Shown: positions 15,676 through 25,084, counted from the first letter of the stretch. The stretch is 64,000 bases of DNA from Larkinella humicola (GCF_008727875.1 NZ_VTWS01000001.1:1364001-1428000), one strand, 5' to 3'. Notes: generated from the sequence alone by a model not told the origin. Numbers and translations are program-made.

Positions 15676-15790
15676 TTACAGAATTACTGTAACAATACTG
15701 TAATAATTTCCCCGCCCGATGGCCTTTTTGGGGCTTGTATGGCCTATTATTGGCTTGTTTCATGTACTTTTATTGCGGTTACAGACTGTA
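15676..15790. promoter_or_regulatory. TTACAG/CTGTAA clusters upstream of the integrase
   Basis: TTACAG at 15676 is followed by TACTGTAA at 15685 and again at 15696, eleven bases (one helical turn) apart. At 15780-15790 the same half-sites form the palindrome TACAG-A-CTGTA. Phased short sites next to an integrase gene at the element's edge are what arm-type integrase or excisionase sites look like; an integrase repressor site is equally possible. The other 150 bases up to the permease gene show no gene. Confidence 0.35.
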
Positions 15791-15953
15791 TACGGTATGA
15801 TCCAAATTCCACACCCGGTGAATTAGGTTGTCCCGCCGGTATCTGTTACATTTATGTGGTATTTTATAGAAAACCGTCTCCAGGTTCGCCGTTTTTCGGT
15901 TAATAGATGAGTCCATTTGCCGAAACGGGTCCTGATCCTTAAAATCTTTTCGC

Positions 15954-17192
15954 TTGAACGTTCCGTTTTTTATTGCCCGGCGCATTCGCCATACGCCCAC
16001 AACGAGTTTTTCAGCGACCGTTACCAAAGTTGGTATTGCCAGCATTGCCATCGGACTGGCCAGCATCATTGTGGCTTTTGCGGTTTTGTTTGGCTACAAG
16101 TACGGGATTCAGCAGAAGATTTTTGTGTTCGGTTCGCACATTACCGTCTCGAAATTTTCCCTGAACAATTCGTACGAAGAAACGCCCCTGGCACTCAAGA
16201 CACCCCTCTTCCAGCAGGCAAAAACCATCGACGGCATCCGCCACATTCAGGCCGTGGCCACGAAAGCCGGCATGCTGAAAACCGCCGACGAGCTTTCGGG
16301 GGCGGTTTTGAAGGGCGTTGGCCGGGAATACGACTGGAGTTTGTTTCAAAGCTCGCTGGTGGCCGGCCGATTGCCCCGGTTTTTCAACGACAGCGCACAG
16401 TGTAATCCGAATTATTCCTGCCAGATCCTGATTAGCAAGCGGATTTCGGACCGCCTTCAACTCGGCGTCGGCAAGGATGTGATCATGTATTTTATCGGAA
16501 ATACCCTGCGGCCCCGCAAGCTGCAGGTGACGGGCATTTACGACACGGGTCTGGAGGAAGGCGATAATGTGATGATCGTCGGCGACTTGCGACTGATCCA
16601 GCAACTCAACGACTGGGGAGCGGATTCGGTAGGCGGGTACGAGATTTTCGTCAACGATTTCAAACACATCGATGAGACCTACCGGCGGGTTCGCGATGCG
16701 GCTTCGCCCGACATGCGCCCGATGCGCGTAACGGATACCTACAAACCGCTGTTCGACTGGATGATGCTGCTCGATCAGAATACCAGCATTTTTCTGGTGT
16801 TGATCCTCTTCGTAGCCGGGTTCAACATGGTCGCCATTCTGCTGGTGCTGATGATGGAACGCACGCCCATGATCGGTCTGTTGAAAGCTTTCGGCAGTCA
16901 GAATTCCCTGATTCGGCGGGTCTTTTTCTACGTGGGGTTGAATATGGTCATCAAAGGTCTGGTCATTGGCAACCTGCTGGGCATCGGCATCTGCGCGCTT
17001 CAGTATTATTTCAAAGTGATTCCGCTCGACCCCAAAAACTACTACATGGACACGGTGCCGATTGCCTGGAATTTTTCGGTGATCGCTCTGGTAAACCTGG
17101 CCACCATCACCCTCATTGCGCTCGTGATGTGGCTTCCCACGCTGGTGGCCACGCGAATCCAACCGATCAAGGCGTTGGTGTTCAAAAAGTAA
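15954..17192 (+). CDS. LolE/FtsX-family ABC transporter permease
   Basis: This is an inner-membrane permease of the MacB/LolCE type, probably involved in releasing lipoproteins from the inner membrane. It has an N-terminal span (about residues 22-48), a large periplasmic domain (about 50-275) and three C-terminal spans (FLVLILFVAGFNMVAILLVL onward) ending RIQPIKALVFKK, a typical end for this family. The start appears to be TTG at 15954; no in-frame ATG lies nearby upstream. It is the first chromosomal gene right of the prophage and its 3' end meets a palindromic repeat. No ATPase gene is adjacent. Confidence 0.87.
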   Translation: MNVPFFIARRIRHTPTTSFSATVTKVGIASIAIGLASIIVAFAVLFGYKYGIQQKIFVFGSHITVSKFSLNNSYEETPLALKTPLFQQAKTIDGIRHIQAVATKAGMLKTADELSGAVLKGVGREYDWSLFQSSLVAGRLPRFFNDSAQCNPNYSCQILISKRISDRLQLGVGKDVIMYFIGNTLRPRKLQVTGIYDTGLEEGDNVMIVGDLRLIQQLNDWGADSVGGYEIFVNDFKHIDETYRRVRDAASPDMRPMRVTDTYKPLFDWMMLLDQNTSIFLVLILFVAGFNMVAILLVLMMERTPMIGLLKAFGSQNSLIRRVFFYVGLNMVIKGLVIGNLLGIGICALQYYFKVIPLDPKNYYMDTVPIAWNFSVIALVNLATITLIALVMWLPTLVATRIQPIKALVFKK

Positions 17193-17196
17193 GTTA

Positions 17197-17285
17197 TCGC
17201 TTTTGCCCCGTTCCCCTGAAGGAGACTTGGACTCGGAATCCTCCGGATGCTAAAAGTCCCGTTTAGAGGAACGGGGCAAAAGCGA
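17197..17285. repeat. Palindromic repeat copy 1, between converging genes
   Basis: Perfect 18-bp inverted arms (17197-17214 and 17268-17285, TCGCTTTTGCCCCGTTCC and inverse) enclose a conserved centre with GGACT and TCCGGATGC. It begins four bases after the permease stop and ends at the stop of the CotH-domain gene. It could act as a two-way terminator. Related copies occur at 25981, 32309, 37154 and, shortened, 47600. Confidence 0.7.
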
Positions 17286-20200
17286 CTATTTCCCAATGAC
17301 CATCTTTTTGGTTTGCAGCGTCGTCCCCTGGCGCAACTGAACAAAGAAAACACCCTGTGCACCGGTCAGTGAGACCTTTTGCCGCTGGGGACCAACCCCT
17401 TCGACGGACTTGCGGTACCAGCCCCGGCCAGCGGCATCGACCACCGACAGTTCACCCGGTTTTCCGGCTTCCAGGGTATAGCGAATCTCAAAGTGACCGT
17501 CCGACGGATTCGGCCAGACCGTTAGCAAATTACCCGATTCAGCTCCCGAATCCTCCACCACACTCAGGCGGCTTCCCACCGGACAATTCAGGGATTTCGG
17601 CGACCATTTCAACACAAAACTGCTGTTCTGCACCTTGGCACTAATCTGGAAGGAAGCTCCCGTTTTGACGCTGGTAGGTGTAGGGAAGCTGTAAGCATGG
17701 GCCCCGTTCCCTTTGCCGGAGTCTTTCAGATCCTGCCGGAAAATATCGGCTTTGGCCGTACCGATCGGGTTGTCATTGGCAAAAAACTCCACCATCAGAG
17801 CCGTGTTGGGCTTGTTGCGATCCCAAACCCACCCCCGTATGCTGCCACACTCTACCTTGTCAAGATAGCCTTCAAAATTTCCGGTCACCGTCGTCGATGG
17901 GGGTACGGAAACCGCCGGACTAACCGTCAGCAAAATAAGCAGAGAAGCACTGGCCGACTGGTTATCCGTCGCGGTATAAGTCAGACTGAACGGGCCACTT
18001 ACCGTTGGCGTTCCCGTAATAACCCGGGTTCCGGGCGTGAATCCCAACCCGTTGGGCAAGCCGTTCAGCGCGTACGTCAGCGGGTCGGTGTCCGTAAAGG
18101 GCGCCAAGGTGATCGTATAAGCCGCATTGACCGTGGCCGACAGGGGTGATATCGTCGGGGGCTGCGGTTGCTGGTTAACAGGATCCGGCACACTACCGGT
18201 CGTACTGACCACGAGTGAAATCAAAACCGGCGTTGTGGCAATGCCATCCGAAGCCGAATAGGTCAGGTTGAACGTTCCGGATGCTGTGGGCATTCCGGTA
18301 ATATCCCGTGAAATCGGATCGAACGACAAGCCCCCGGGCAAACCGCTCAGGCTGTAGTAGACCGCACCATAGTCGGCATCGAAGAACATGGGCAACGTCC
18401 ACGCGAAACCCGTATTGATCGTGGCCGACAAGGGGGCGATGGTGGGCGCGAGCGGAGCATAGTTGGTCAGCGGACAGGTGACGGTTTTGGGGCCCTGCTT
18501 GAGTGCGAACGTGCTGCCCTGTATCCGGGCCGACAGAACATGCGGTTTGTTATCGTACAGGATTTTAGGCGGTTCAAACGCATAGGCGTGTAATCCGTTT
18601 CCTTTCCCGGCGGTTTTCAGTTCTGACCGGTAAATATCGGCCACCGTAAAGGCAATCACAGTCTGCCCTTCCAGAATTTCCACCACCATCGGCGCATTGG
18701 GCTTTTTGCCATCCCAGGCCCAGCCCGAAATGACCGTGCAACTGGCCGTGCTCAGATACCCATCGTAGGCTGTCACGGGGTTGACCTTGACGGTTAAAGC
18801 GTTGGAAAAGGCACTCTCACACCCTGCGCTTTGCCGACACCGGGCCTGGTAGGCGGTGGTGGTGGCCGGGCTTACCGTCACCTGATTCCCGCTTTGCCCG
18901 GTGTTCCACAACACCGTATGGGCGCACCCGGCGGCTGTCAACACCGTGCTCTGTCCGGCATTGATCGCTGTTGCGCTGGCGCTCAGCGTCGGCACGGCAG
19001 GCGGACTGGGGCAGGCGCCGATCAGCAGCGGGTCACTGTATTTAAAAAGTCCGTACGTATTAAAAATTTTCAGGCGGTAATACGCCACGGCGGACGCATC
19101 CGGGTGAATAAACGAATAGGCTTTTTCAAGGGCACTAGTACCCGATGCCGCCACCTCCCCCACCTTGCCAAACGTCAGCCCATCGGCACTGAATTCGACT
19201 TCAAAGCGGCTGGCGTCTTTTTCGGAACTGGTCGTCCATTGCAGCGCTTTTTCTCCTCCGGAAACCTGTCCCGTAAAATTGAGCAGGGTAACGTCCACGG
19301 CGGAAGGATCCTGATCCGGAAACTCGGCAAAATACTGGTCCAAAACCGTCAGCCGTTTGTCAATCCAGTTCAGAATGGCCGTTTGTTCCGACAGGCGCAA
19401 CGAAGCGGGCCAGCGTAATTCTTCGCGTTTGTAGGCTCCTTCATGGGTTAGCAGCGTGGTATTGTCGGTCAGGTATTTTTTGTAATTGGCATTGGTCAGG
19501 TCTCCCTGCCGCAAGGCCAGCCATCGCTTCTTCATACGGCTTTTAAACCCGTTTGGATTCAGCGTTAACAGACGGTAATAAAAGCCATTGAACCGCACGT
19601 TTTCGCCAACCGGATCCACCGAACCGTAATAGTTTCCCAGGGTTATATCGAAATCCCAGGGCAAAAAGATGTAGGACTCGTTTTCTTTGTAGCGGGCAAT
19701 GAACTGGTTATTGCCAAAATTATCGTCCGACGCCCCCACCGCATTTAAAAACAGGAAATTGTCGATCAGATTGTCAAGTTTAAATTTCCCGGCTACCTGG
19801 CTTTTAAAGTCCGCATCGGTCGATTTGTTAATAAACGTTGCAATGCCAAACAAACTATTCCAAAAGGGGGTCTTGGGGTAATCCATCTCGTAGCCTGACC
19901 AGGTGGCGGAATGGTTATCGAAAGGTGATAAGTTGTTTTTATTGAAGACGCTTGTAAACCAGGTTGCATCGGTTTTAGCCCCGGATTTATAAAGTTCTCC
20001 CCGAATTTCACCCGTGTCTCTTGTCTTTTTCAGTTTGAGTTGTTTGCGGTCGAGATCTTCCGTAATGACGTAAACGCCGTTGTAAGAATGGTTGATAAAT
20101 ACATCGCAGTACCGCGTTCTGATGCCAGGAAGCGCACCGGCCTCCTGAGCGGCATAATAAAGTTGATGCATTTTCAGCCAAATCGCCCACGAGGCCACAT

Positions 20201-20786
20201 TGTTGACGCGCAGGGGCTCGTTGTACATGGCCAGAAAAAGCCATTTGCTGTCTTCCCGCATGCCAAACAGCGACGTCTCGAGTTCTTCGTTTCCAGCGGG
20301 ATCCTTCCACAGTTCCATGTTGTAGGACTTTTTGGGATTTAGCCGCGATGTGTTGCCTCTGACCCGAACGCCCATGCTGGACGAAAAGGGCAATCCACCC
20401 GGATTGGCAATCGAAACCGTGCCTTTGGTGCGGTTATCATCTTCACTGATGGCCACCCCGTTGGTGTTGAATGCAATGATGGGGAAGTTTGTAAAAAAGA
20501 GTTTATAGTTCCCGGCACTGCTGCCGAGGGTGTATTCTTTCCCAACCTGAAAGGCTTCTCCCGTTGCGGAATAGGTATAATTTTTGTCGAAAACCAGCGT
20601 CAGGGTCTGCGGAGAAGCGGGAATAACCGGGATGCGGTTACAGACAATTAATTTCAGACCAGCGTCAACCTTGTAATCTTCTGATGCAATTGTGATGGGC
20701 TGTGCATGTCCGTTTAAAATGCACAACAAAAACAGGCAAATCAAATAACCAGGCAACAGCCTTCGAAGCGTAAATGTGGGTTTCAT
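17286..20786 (-). CDS. Secreted CotH-domain surface protein with Ig-like repeats and T9SS tail
   Basis: A 1166-residue exported protein. After a signal peptide (about 1-28) comes a CotH-like domain (about 130-480: RVRGNTSRLNPKKSYNMEL, YCDVFINHSYNGVYVITEDL, IFLPWDFDITLGNYYG), a fold related to protein kinases. Then follow a fibronectin-like region, an Ig-like region, two copies of a Bacteroidota module (GYLSTASCTVISGWAWD and GYLDKVECGSIRGWVWD) and two putative-Ig repeats ending in GTPTxSGxFxLTYxAxD. The C-terminus (WPNPSDGHFEIRY to KKMVIGK) is a type A Por signal for type IX secretion. Its role is probably surface or extracellular. Confidence 0.85.
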   Translation of the reverse strand: MKPTFTLRRLLPGYLICLFLLCILNGHAQPITIASEDYKVDAGLKLIVCNRIPVIPASPQTLTLVFDKNYTYSATGEAFQVGKEYTLGSSAGNYKLFFTNFPIIAFNTNGVAISEDDNRTKGTVSIANPGGLPFSSSMGVRVRGNTSRLNPKKSYNMELWKDPAGNEELETSLFGMREDSKWLFLAMYNEPLRVNNVASWAIWLKMHQLYYAAQEAGALPGIRTRYCDVFINHSYNGVYVITEDLDRKQLKLKKTRDTGEIRGELYKSGAKTDATWFTSVFNKNNLSPFDNHSATWSGYEMDYPKTPFWNSLFGIATFINKSTDADFKSQVAGKFKLDNLIDNFLFLNAVGASDDNFGNNQFIARYKENESYIFLPWDFDITLGNYYGSVDPVGENVRFNGFYYRLLTLNPNGFKSRMKKRWLALRQGDLTNANYKKYLTDNTTLLTHEGAYKREELRWPASLRLSEQTAILNWIDKRLTVLDQYFAEFPDQDPSAVDVTLLNFTGQVSGGEKALQWTTSSEKDASRFEVEFSADGLTFGKVGEVAASGTSALEKAYSFIHPDASAVAYYRLKIFNTYGLFKYSDPLLIGACPSPPAVPTLSASATAINAGQSTVLTAAGCAHTVLWNTGQSGNQVTVSPATTTAYQARCRQSAGCESAFSNALTVKVNPVTAYDGYLSTASCTVISGWAWDGKKPNAPMVVEILEGQTVIAFTVADIYRSELKTAGKGNGLHAYAFEPPKILYDNKPHVLSARIQGSTFALKQGPKTVTCPLTNYAPLAPTIAPLSATINTGFAWTLPMFFDADYGAVYYSLSGLPGGLSFDPISRDITGMPTASGTFNLTYSASDGIATTPVLISLVVSTTGSVPDPVNQQPQPPTISPLSATVNAAYTITLAPFTDTDPLTYALNGLPNGLGFTPGTRVITGTPTVSGPFSLTYTATDNQSASASLLILLTVSPAVSVPPSTTVTGNFEGYLDKVECGSIRGWVWDRNKPNTALMVEFFANDNPIGTAKADIFRQDLKDSGKGNGAHAYSFPTPTSVKTGASFQISAKVQNSSFVLKWSPKSLNCPVGSRLSVVEDSGAESGNLLTVWPNPSDGHFEIRYTLEAGKPGELSVVDAAGRGWYRKSVEGVGPQRQKVSLTGAQGVFFVQLRQGTTLQTKKMVIGK

Positions 20787-21360
20787 GAAACAATAGTTTG
20801 GAAATTTATTCTATAAAATCCATTACATCTCATTTTCTTCAAGCATAATTTGCTTGCACACCCATTCAATCCAGGAAAACCGGTAGTCCTTTTACCGCTT
20901 CCCTGATCCTACTTAATGATACTCAATGCCTATACAAGTACGCACGCGCTGGCTACAGCCTTTACAAACATAGAATATTATAAGTATTTATTTGTATATA
21001 CACATTGTTTTTTTATCCATAATCATTTAAAAAAGTAATTATTTAACGATTTTATACTATTATTTTAATAGATACAAGGAATTAAAAATACTATTTATCA
21101 AACGGCTGCATAAATATTTTACACATTCAACGATTAGTATATACGTAAATGTGATAGTACAATTTAACTAGGTCAATTATCAGACATTAATTAGCCTTAA
21201 ACCCTTTATTTCATCGTCAGTAAAAAGTTTTCATGGCAATTATCCGTTACAGGTTTTAAATCCGGCATTACTTTAATACTAGTTATAACTACTCACTGAA
21301 GACTCGTATTAAAATCACCTCTCACCACCAATCCAAATGTAAGGTTTGGACAATAGAAAA
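20787..21360. other. AT-rich intergenic region upstream of the CotH-domain gene
   Basis: This contains the likely promoter of the minus-strand CotH-domain gene and no gene of its own. It is markedly AT-rich for chromosomal DNA here. A block near 21135-21150 (ATATACGTAAA) resembles the motif at the ends of the prophage cargo cassette. No RNA gene is recognised. Confidence 0.4.
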
Positions 21361-21398
21361 GGTCGTTGGGTAAAAGTGATGACTTTTACCCAACGACC
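21352..21398 (-). terminator. Rho-independent terminator of the LiaF/PspC operon
   Basis: A perfect 17-bp inverted repeat (GGTCGTTGGGTAAAAGT at 21361-21377, inverse at 21382-21398) with a four-base loop is followed on the minus strand by a T-rich tract. It lies about 45 bases past the stop of the LiaF-like gene. Confidence 0.8.
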
Positions 21399-21442
21399 CA
21401 ATGAATTGCGGGATGATAACGAGTTAACTCGTGCTTCCCGTA

Positions 21443-22444
21443 TTAATACCGTTCGACTTCGAAGCGCGATACGCCACCTTCGTAGTGAATGTTTATCTTT
21501 TTCGCCGTTCCGGCATAACCCGGCGTCTGGTAGACTCCCCCACCGATTTCGACAAACCCGTCGAGCTTTTTAACGGTCAAAGCCCCTTGTGTTTCGACCT
21601 GACAACCGGCGGTTTTCGGGATCTTCAGGGTCACCGACGTAACGCCTGACTCGATCCGTACGTCAGATTGGGGAGCGCGATCCCCCAGTTTTATTTCAAT
21701 GTCGGCGGCACCGGCTCCCAGTTTAACCGACCGCACGGCGTAGGCACTCAGGTCAAAGTCGGCCTGTCCGGCGCCAATCCCAAAGTCGAACGTCCAGGTG
21801 GGTTTCGGATTCAGTCGCAAATCCACCAGATTGACCAGTTCGCCGGATTTCAGCTTGATTTCATCGTCGTCCAGTTTCAGTTCGATTTCTGCCGAGCGCG
21901 ATTCGTCGCTGCGGTTGACCGACATGCTGTATTTGCTGACGCTCATTTTGGTGTCAGCCTCGACCAGGCTGTCGGATGGTGCGCCGATGTAAAACCGCCC
22001 CGCTCCGCTTTCAAATTTCAGCGAAGCCTGCTGAATAAGGGAATCCATCGGTTCGGCAATGTGGCTGGTTTGCACCTTGGGCCGGCCATCAGTGCGATCA
22101 CCGTCGTCGTTGTCGTCATCATCAGTGCGATTGTGATCGGAATCATCATCGTCATCATCGTTGTTGTACCGGTATTCGTAGTGGTCGTTACCGTCCCAGC
22201 GGTTTCCGTGAAACATGCCCACGATGGCCAGCGGGACCGAAACCGCCAGCAGAACGGTGGTTACCAGCGCAGCTGCCGAGTTCGACTTCGCAAAGATCAG
22301 ATTCAACCCGGCCAGAATAATCAGCACCGGCCAGAACCGCGAGAAGAAACTCCAGTCAATGTAGAACCAGCCGTAATTATGAGCCAGAAACACCACGCCG
22401 AGCGTGATCAGGGCGATGCCCCAGAATAATCCTGTTCGCTTCAT
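21443..22444 (-). CDS. LiaF-like membrane protein with Asp-rich linker
   Basis: The N-terminus has LiaI/LiaF-type membrane spans (LFWGIALITLGVVFLAH, FFSRFWPVLIILAGLNLIFA, TTVLLAVSVPLAIVGMF). An Asp-rich low-complexity linker follows (about residues 95-120). The C-terminal half (about 140-333) has repeated short strands like a toast-rack or LiaF C-terminal domain. Proteins of this type regulate envelope-stress responses. It follows the PspC-domain gene by six bases in one operon with a terminator after it. Confidence 0.72.
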   Translation of the reverse strand: MKRTGLFWGIALITLGVVFLAHNYGWFYIDWSFFSRFWPVLIILAGLNLIFAKSNSAAALVTTVLLAVSVPLAIVGMFHGNRWDGNDHYEYRYNNDDDDDDSDHNRTDDDDNDDGDRTDGRPKVQTSHIAEPMDSLIQQASLKFESGAGRFYIGAPSDSLVEADTKMSVSKYSMSVNRSDESRSAEIELKLDDDEIKLKSGELVNLVDLRLNPKPTWTFDFGIGAGQADFDLSAYAVRSVKLGAGAADIEIKLGDRAPQSDVRIESGVTSVTLKIPKTAGCQVETQGALTVKKLDGFVEIGGGVYQTPGYAGTAKKINIHYEGGVSRFEVERY

Positions 22445-22450
22445 GTTGGA

Positions 22451-22966
22451 TCAGAGCGGTTGTTGTGGCGGGTTGTTGGAAGCATACGGATCGGCGTACG
22501 GATCTGAGCCGCTGGTGTAGCGGTCGCTGGACGGCGGGCCGTCGTTGTGCGAGCCGTTATTTTTGTTCCGATCCTTGACAATCAGCCAGGCACCGATTCC
22601 GATCAGGATCAACGGCCACATATCGCCGAAGTTGATATCGAACCAGCGATCGAGCAGAAACAGAAAGCCGATTCCGACCAGAATTGACCCTCCTACGAGG
22701 TTGCCATTGCGTTCATTCGTATTCATAGTGGTGTACTGATTAGTTAAAGGTTCTGTTTTAAACGACGCGTAATAGCCGGAAACCCGTTCCGGTAATACAA
22801 TCCACAAGATAACATAAATTATCAGGGACGGGACGTGGGGCAGGAAAAAGCCAGCCACGAAGAGAACCCGGATCAAGGTCCGGTCGATGTTGAAATACTG
22901 GGCCAGTCCGGCGGCTACCCCGCCTAACATAGCTTCGTCGCGAAGACGTTCTAAGCGTTTAGTCAT
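22451..22966 (-). CDS. PspC-domain envelope stress protein
   Basis: The first 60 residues form a PspC domain (LRDEAMLGGVAAGLAQYFNI, then RVLFVAGFFLPHVPSLIIYV and ILWIVLPERV). The second part carries a LiaI-like pair of spans (LVGGSILVGIGFLFLLDRWF, MWPLILIGIGAWLIVKDR) and a polar C-terminal tail. PspC proteins sit in the inner membrane and respond to membrane damage. It is first in a two-gene operon with the LiaF-like protein. Confidence 0.88.
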   Translation of the reverse strand: MTKRLERLRDEAMLGGVAAGLAQYFNIDRTLIRVLFVAGFFLPHVPSLIIYVILWIVLPERVSGYYASFKTEPLTNQYTTMNTNERNGNLVGGSILVGIGFLFLLDRWFDINFGDMWPLILIGIGAWLIVKDRNKNNGSHNDGPPSSDRYTSGSDPYADPYASNNPPQQPL

Positions 22967-23110
22967 GAGCGTATTAGTTAAAATACGCTGTAAACGTATC
23001 GCGGTTTTCAGTAGCTTAAAAGGAAGAAAGGAAGAATGGACGCCGATTGGGATGAAAGTACGCCAGGACTGATAATAGGTAATACATACTACCGGGTTTA
23101 ACCTAATAAT

Positions 23111-23737
23111 TCAGTCGTCGGTCTCCAGAGCCTCCAGAATATCCATCAGTTCACCAAATTCGCGCGAACCGGGGCGGTCTTCGTCGCCCCCCGTGAGCGC
23201 AATGCCCTGAATTGGCAGGTCGGTCAGCACGTTTTCGATGGAGTCCGGCGCAAATCCGATGCCGAGCAAAACCGGGTACCGGGCCGCCAGCGGTTTGAGC
23301 GTTGCTTTCAACTCCTCATCCAGGTTTACGGCGCCTTTGCTTTCGAGGAGAAAGTAATCCACCTGATCGGATTGAACGGATAAAAAGAAGGCTTCCAGTT
23401 GATCGAGCGTCAGCAGTGACAGGTCGGCTTTCAGGATGATCCGGCAATCGAAGGTCGACAGATACGGCAACAGGGCCGCTTCTTCAATCTGGAGGACGTC
23501 AGGCTGGTAGACTTCCAGCAACCGTTCAATTTCCATGACACCGATCGAAGCCGTCTCCCCGACGATGTGTACCCCGGCCACCCACGAACGAATTTCCTTG
23601 AACGTAACCGGGGCCACGTACTGTTCCGCGTTTTCGTCCATGGAAAACCCCAGCAAATCGACACCCATACCGGCGCAGTACCGGGCATCACTCAAATTGG
23701 TTACATTACTGATCTTAACAACTGTTTTTAAAGCCAT
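23111..23737 (-). CDS. TrpF-like barrel protein lacking catalytic residues
   Basis: The overall pattern is that of phosphoribosylanthranilate isomerase: a start like KI(C)G-T (here KISNVTNLSDARYCAGMGVD), LLGF, and a C-terminal phosphate-binding-like GIALTGGDEDRPGSREF. The catalytic Cys of the first strand is Ser, the general-acid Asp of LLD is Glu (YFLLES), and the GGTG loop is missing. No other trp gene is nearby. It is therefore probably not a tryptophan-synthesis enzyme. Length (208) is normal for the family. Confidence 0.65.
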   Translation of the reverse strand: MALKTVVKISNVTNLSDARYCAGMGVDLLGFSMDENAEQYVAPVTFKEIRSWVAGVHIVGETASIGVMEIERLLEVYQPDVLQIEEAALLPYLSTFDCRIILKADLSLLTLDQLEAFFLSVQSDQVDYFLLESKGAVNLDEELKATLKPLAARYPVLLGIGFAPDSIENVLTDLPIQGIALTGGDEDRPGSREFGELMDILEALETDD

Positions 23738-23881
23738 ACGCGGGGATACGGTTTACGGTTTATCGTTTACGATTCATGTAACCCAAACAGGGAACGTGTA
23801 AACGACGGAAGCCGAAAACCGGTTTTGGTTGAAGCTGCAAAGGTAAATCCGGTTTCGGCATTGCCCACCCGGTAGCGGTAA

Positions 23882-24541
23882 TTATTGTTTCCGAACCCCC
23901 ACCTGCTCACACCATTCCAGCACCGGGCACGTTGGGCAATGCGGCAGTGGGCCGGTGCAGATGTGCTTGCCAAACGGCATCAGCAGCCGGTTGATGTCGA
24001 TCCACTGGTCAACGGGCACTTTTTCCTCCAGAGCTTTCAAAGTCTCCTCTGGCTGCCGGGTTCGGACCAAACCCCAGCGGTTGGTGACCCGGTGAACGTG
24101 GATATCGACGCTGATGGCGGCCTGTCCGGTGGCGACGCCCAGCGTCAGATTGGCGCATTTCGGCCCAACGCCTTTGAGTGAAATCAGGGTTTCAAAATCG
24201 GCGGGAATCTGGCCGTTAAACTCATCCAGTGCCCGCCGGGCAATGCCCAACATGGTGTACGCTTTCTGTTCGGGGTACTGCGTCCCGTTCAGGAGTGTGG
24301 CGAGTTCAGCCGGGTTGAGTTTCAGGAGTTGGTCGGGCGTTCGGGCGACGGCAAACAGCCGCAGGGAAACCGAAATGGTGGTTTCGTCCAGCGTGCGGAT
24401 GGAGATGATACACGCGATCAGTTGTTCAAACACCGAGTTATACCCCCGCTCGAACAGATCGAACATAGCGGCTTTCGGATACGGCCGGATGGCGTCCTCA
24501 ATGCGGCTGAGAACCAGTGATAAATCAAAGTTGGGCTTCAC
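23882..24541 (-). CDS. nth: Endonuclease III-family DNA glycosylase
   Basis: A base-excision repair enzyme that removes oxidised pyrimidines and cuts abasic sites. The helix-hairpin-helix reads LKGVGPKCANLTLGVA with the catalytic Lys, and SVDIHVHRVTNRWG holds the catalytic Asp. The C-terminus has the iron-sulfur cluster pattern C-x6-C-x2-C-x5-C (CTGPLPHCPTCPVLEWC). Length (219) is normal. The helix-hairpin-helix reads GVGPKC rather than GVGRKT, so specificity may differ from E. coli Nth. It is a single gene, divergent from the DUF486 gene. Confidence 0.85.
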   Translation of the reverse strand: MKPNFDLSLVLSRIEDAIRPYPKAAMFDLFERGYNSVFEQLIACIISIRTLDETTISVSLRLFAVARTPDQLLKLNPAELATLLNGTQYPEQKAYTMLGIARRALDEFNGQIPADFETLISLKGVGPKCANLTLGVATGQAAISVDIHVHRVTNRWGLVRTRQPEETLKALEEKVPVDQWIDINRLLMPFGKHICTGPLPHCPTCPVLEWCEQVGVRKQ

Positions 24542-24671
24542 GCTCTCTTTAACTCAAAAAAAGCCGGGTGGTTTATGGTTTCCACCGAGAGTTCCCGGAG
24601 ATTTGCAGCGGTTTTGCGGATAAACGATCCTGAACGTTCAAAATCGCCTTCAACGCTCTAGAAATACAATC

Positions 24672-25001
24672 ATGCGTACTGTAGTTTTATTGGTTGTTTC
24701 CAACCTGTTCATGACCACCGCCTGGTACTGGCACCTCCGTTACAAAGGCGAGGCTTTGTGGAAAGTGATTCTCATTAGCTGGCTGATTGCGCTGGTGGAG
24801 TACTGTTTTGCGGTACCGGCCAACCGCATCGGCTCCTATCAATTCTCGGCCTTCGAGCTCAAAACGATTCAGGAAGTCGTCAGTTTGCTGGTGTTCGTCG
24901 CCTTTGCGGTTTTGTATCTCAAGGAAGAAATCAAGTGGAATTACATCGTCGGCTTCGCGCTGATTGTCCTGGCAGTCTTTTTTGTGTTTAAGAAGTGGTA
25001 G
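24672..25001 (+). CDS. DUF486 family membrane protein
   Basis: A 109-residue protein with four membrane spans, similar in size to small multidrug-resistance proteins. The sequence LFMTTAWYWHLRYK, SWLIALVEYCFAVPANRIG and AFELKTIQEVVSLLVFVAFA is characteristic of DUF486. The substrate and role are unknown. It reads away from nth with its own promoter region. Confidence 0.88.
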   Translation: MRTVVLLVVSNLFMTTAWYWHLRYKGEALWKVILISWLIALVEYCFAVPANRIGSYQFSAFELKTIQEVVSLLVFVAFAVLYLKEEIKWNYIVGFALIVLAVFFVFKKW

Positions 25002-25084
25002 GTTACAGGAGAATGGGGCACAGCTAGTAGACTTTACGGCTCCGCTCCTTTGTCCAGTTGATCAAGCTGTATTCTATAAAACCG

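Larger units (their letters stand above)
1..15800. mobile_element. Prophage-like integrated element (right part; left end outside window)
   Basis: The stretch holds a temperate-phage early region (DnaB-like helicase, initiator with iterons, orphan methyltransferase, RecE-like nuclease, HNH endonuclease, LexA/CI-like repressor), an AT-rich cargo block and a tyrosine integrase. Chromosomal genes begin with the permease gene at 15954. The right boundary is placed between the integrase start and 15954 but no att core could be defined, because the partner repeat would be beyond the left edge. No structural phage genes are visible, so an integrative plasmid-like element is not excluded. The early genes are GC-rich and the cargo very AT-rich, showing a mosaic origin. 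Confidence 0.75.

Noticed and set aside
15675-15953. Possible tRNA attachment site for the integrase
   Set aside because: No cloverleaf or tRNA 3' end could be recognised on either strand.
16011-17162. Minus-strand frame opposite the permease
   Set aside because: Antisense to the LolE/FtsX-like gene; rich in His, Asp and Gln, with no fold pattern.
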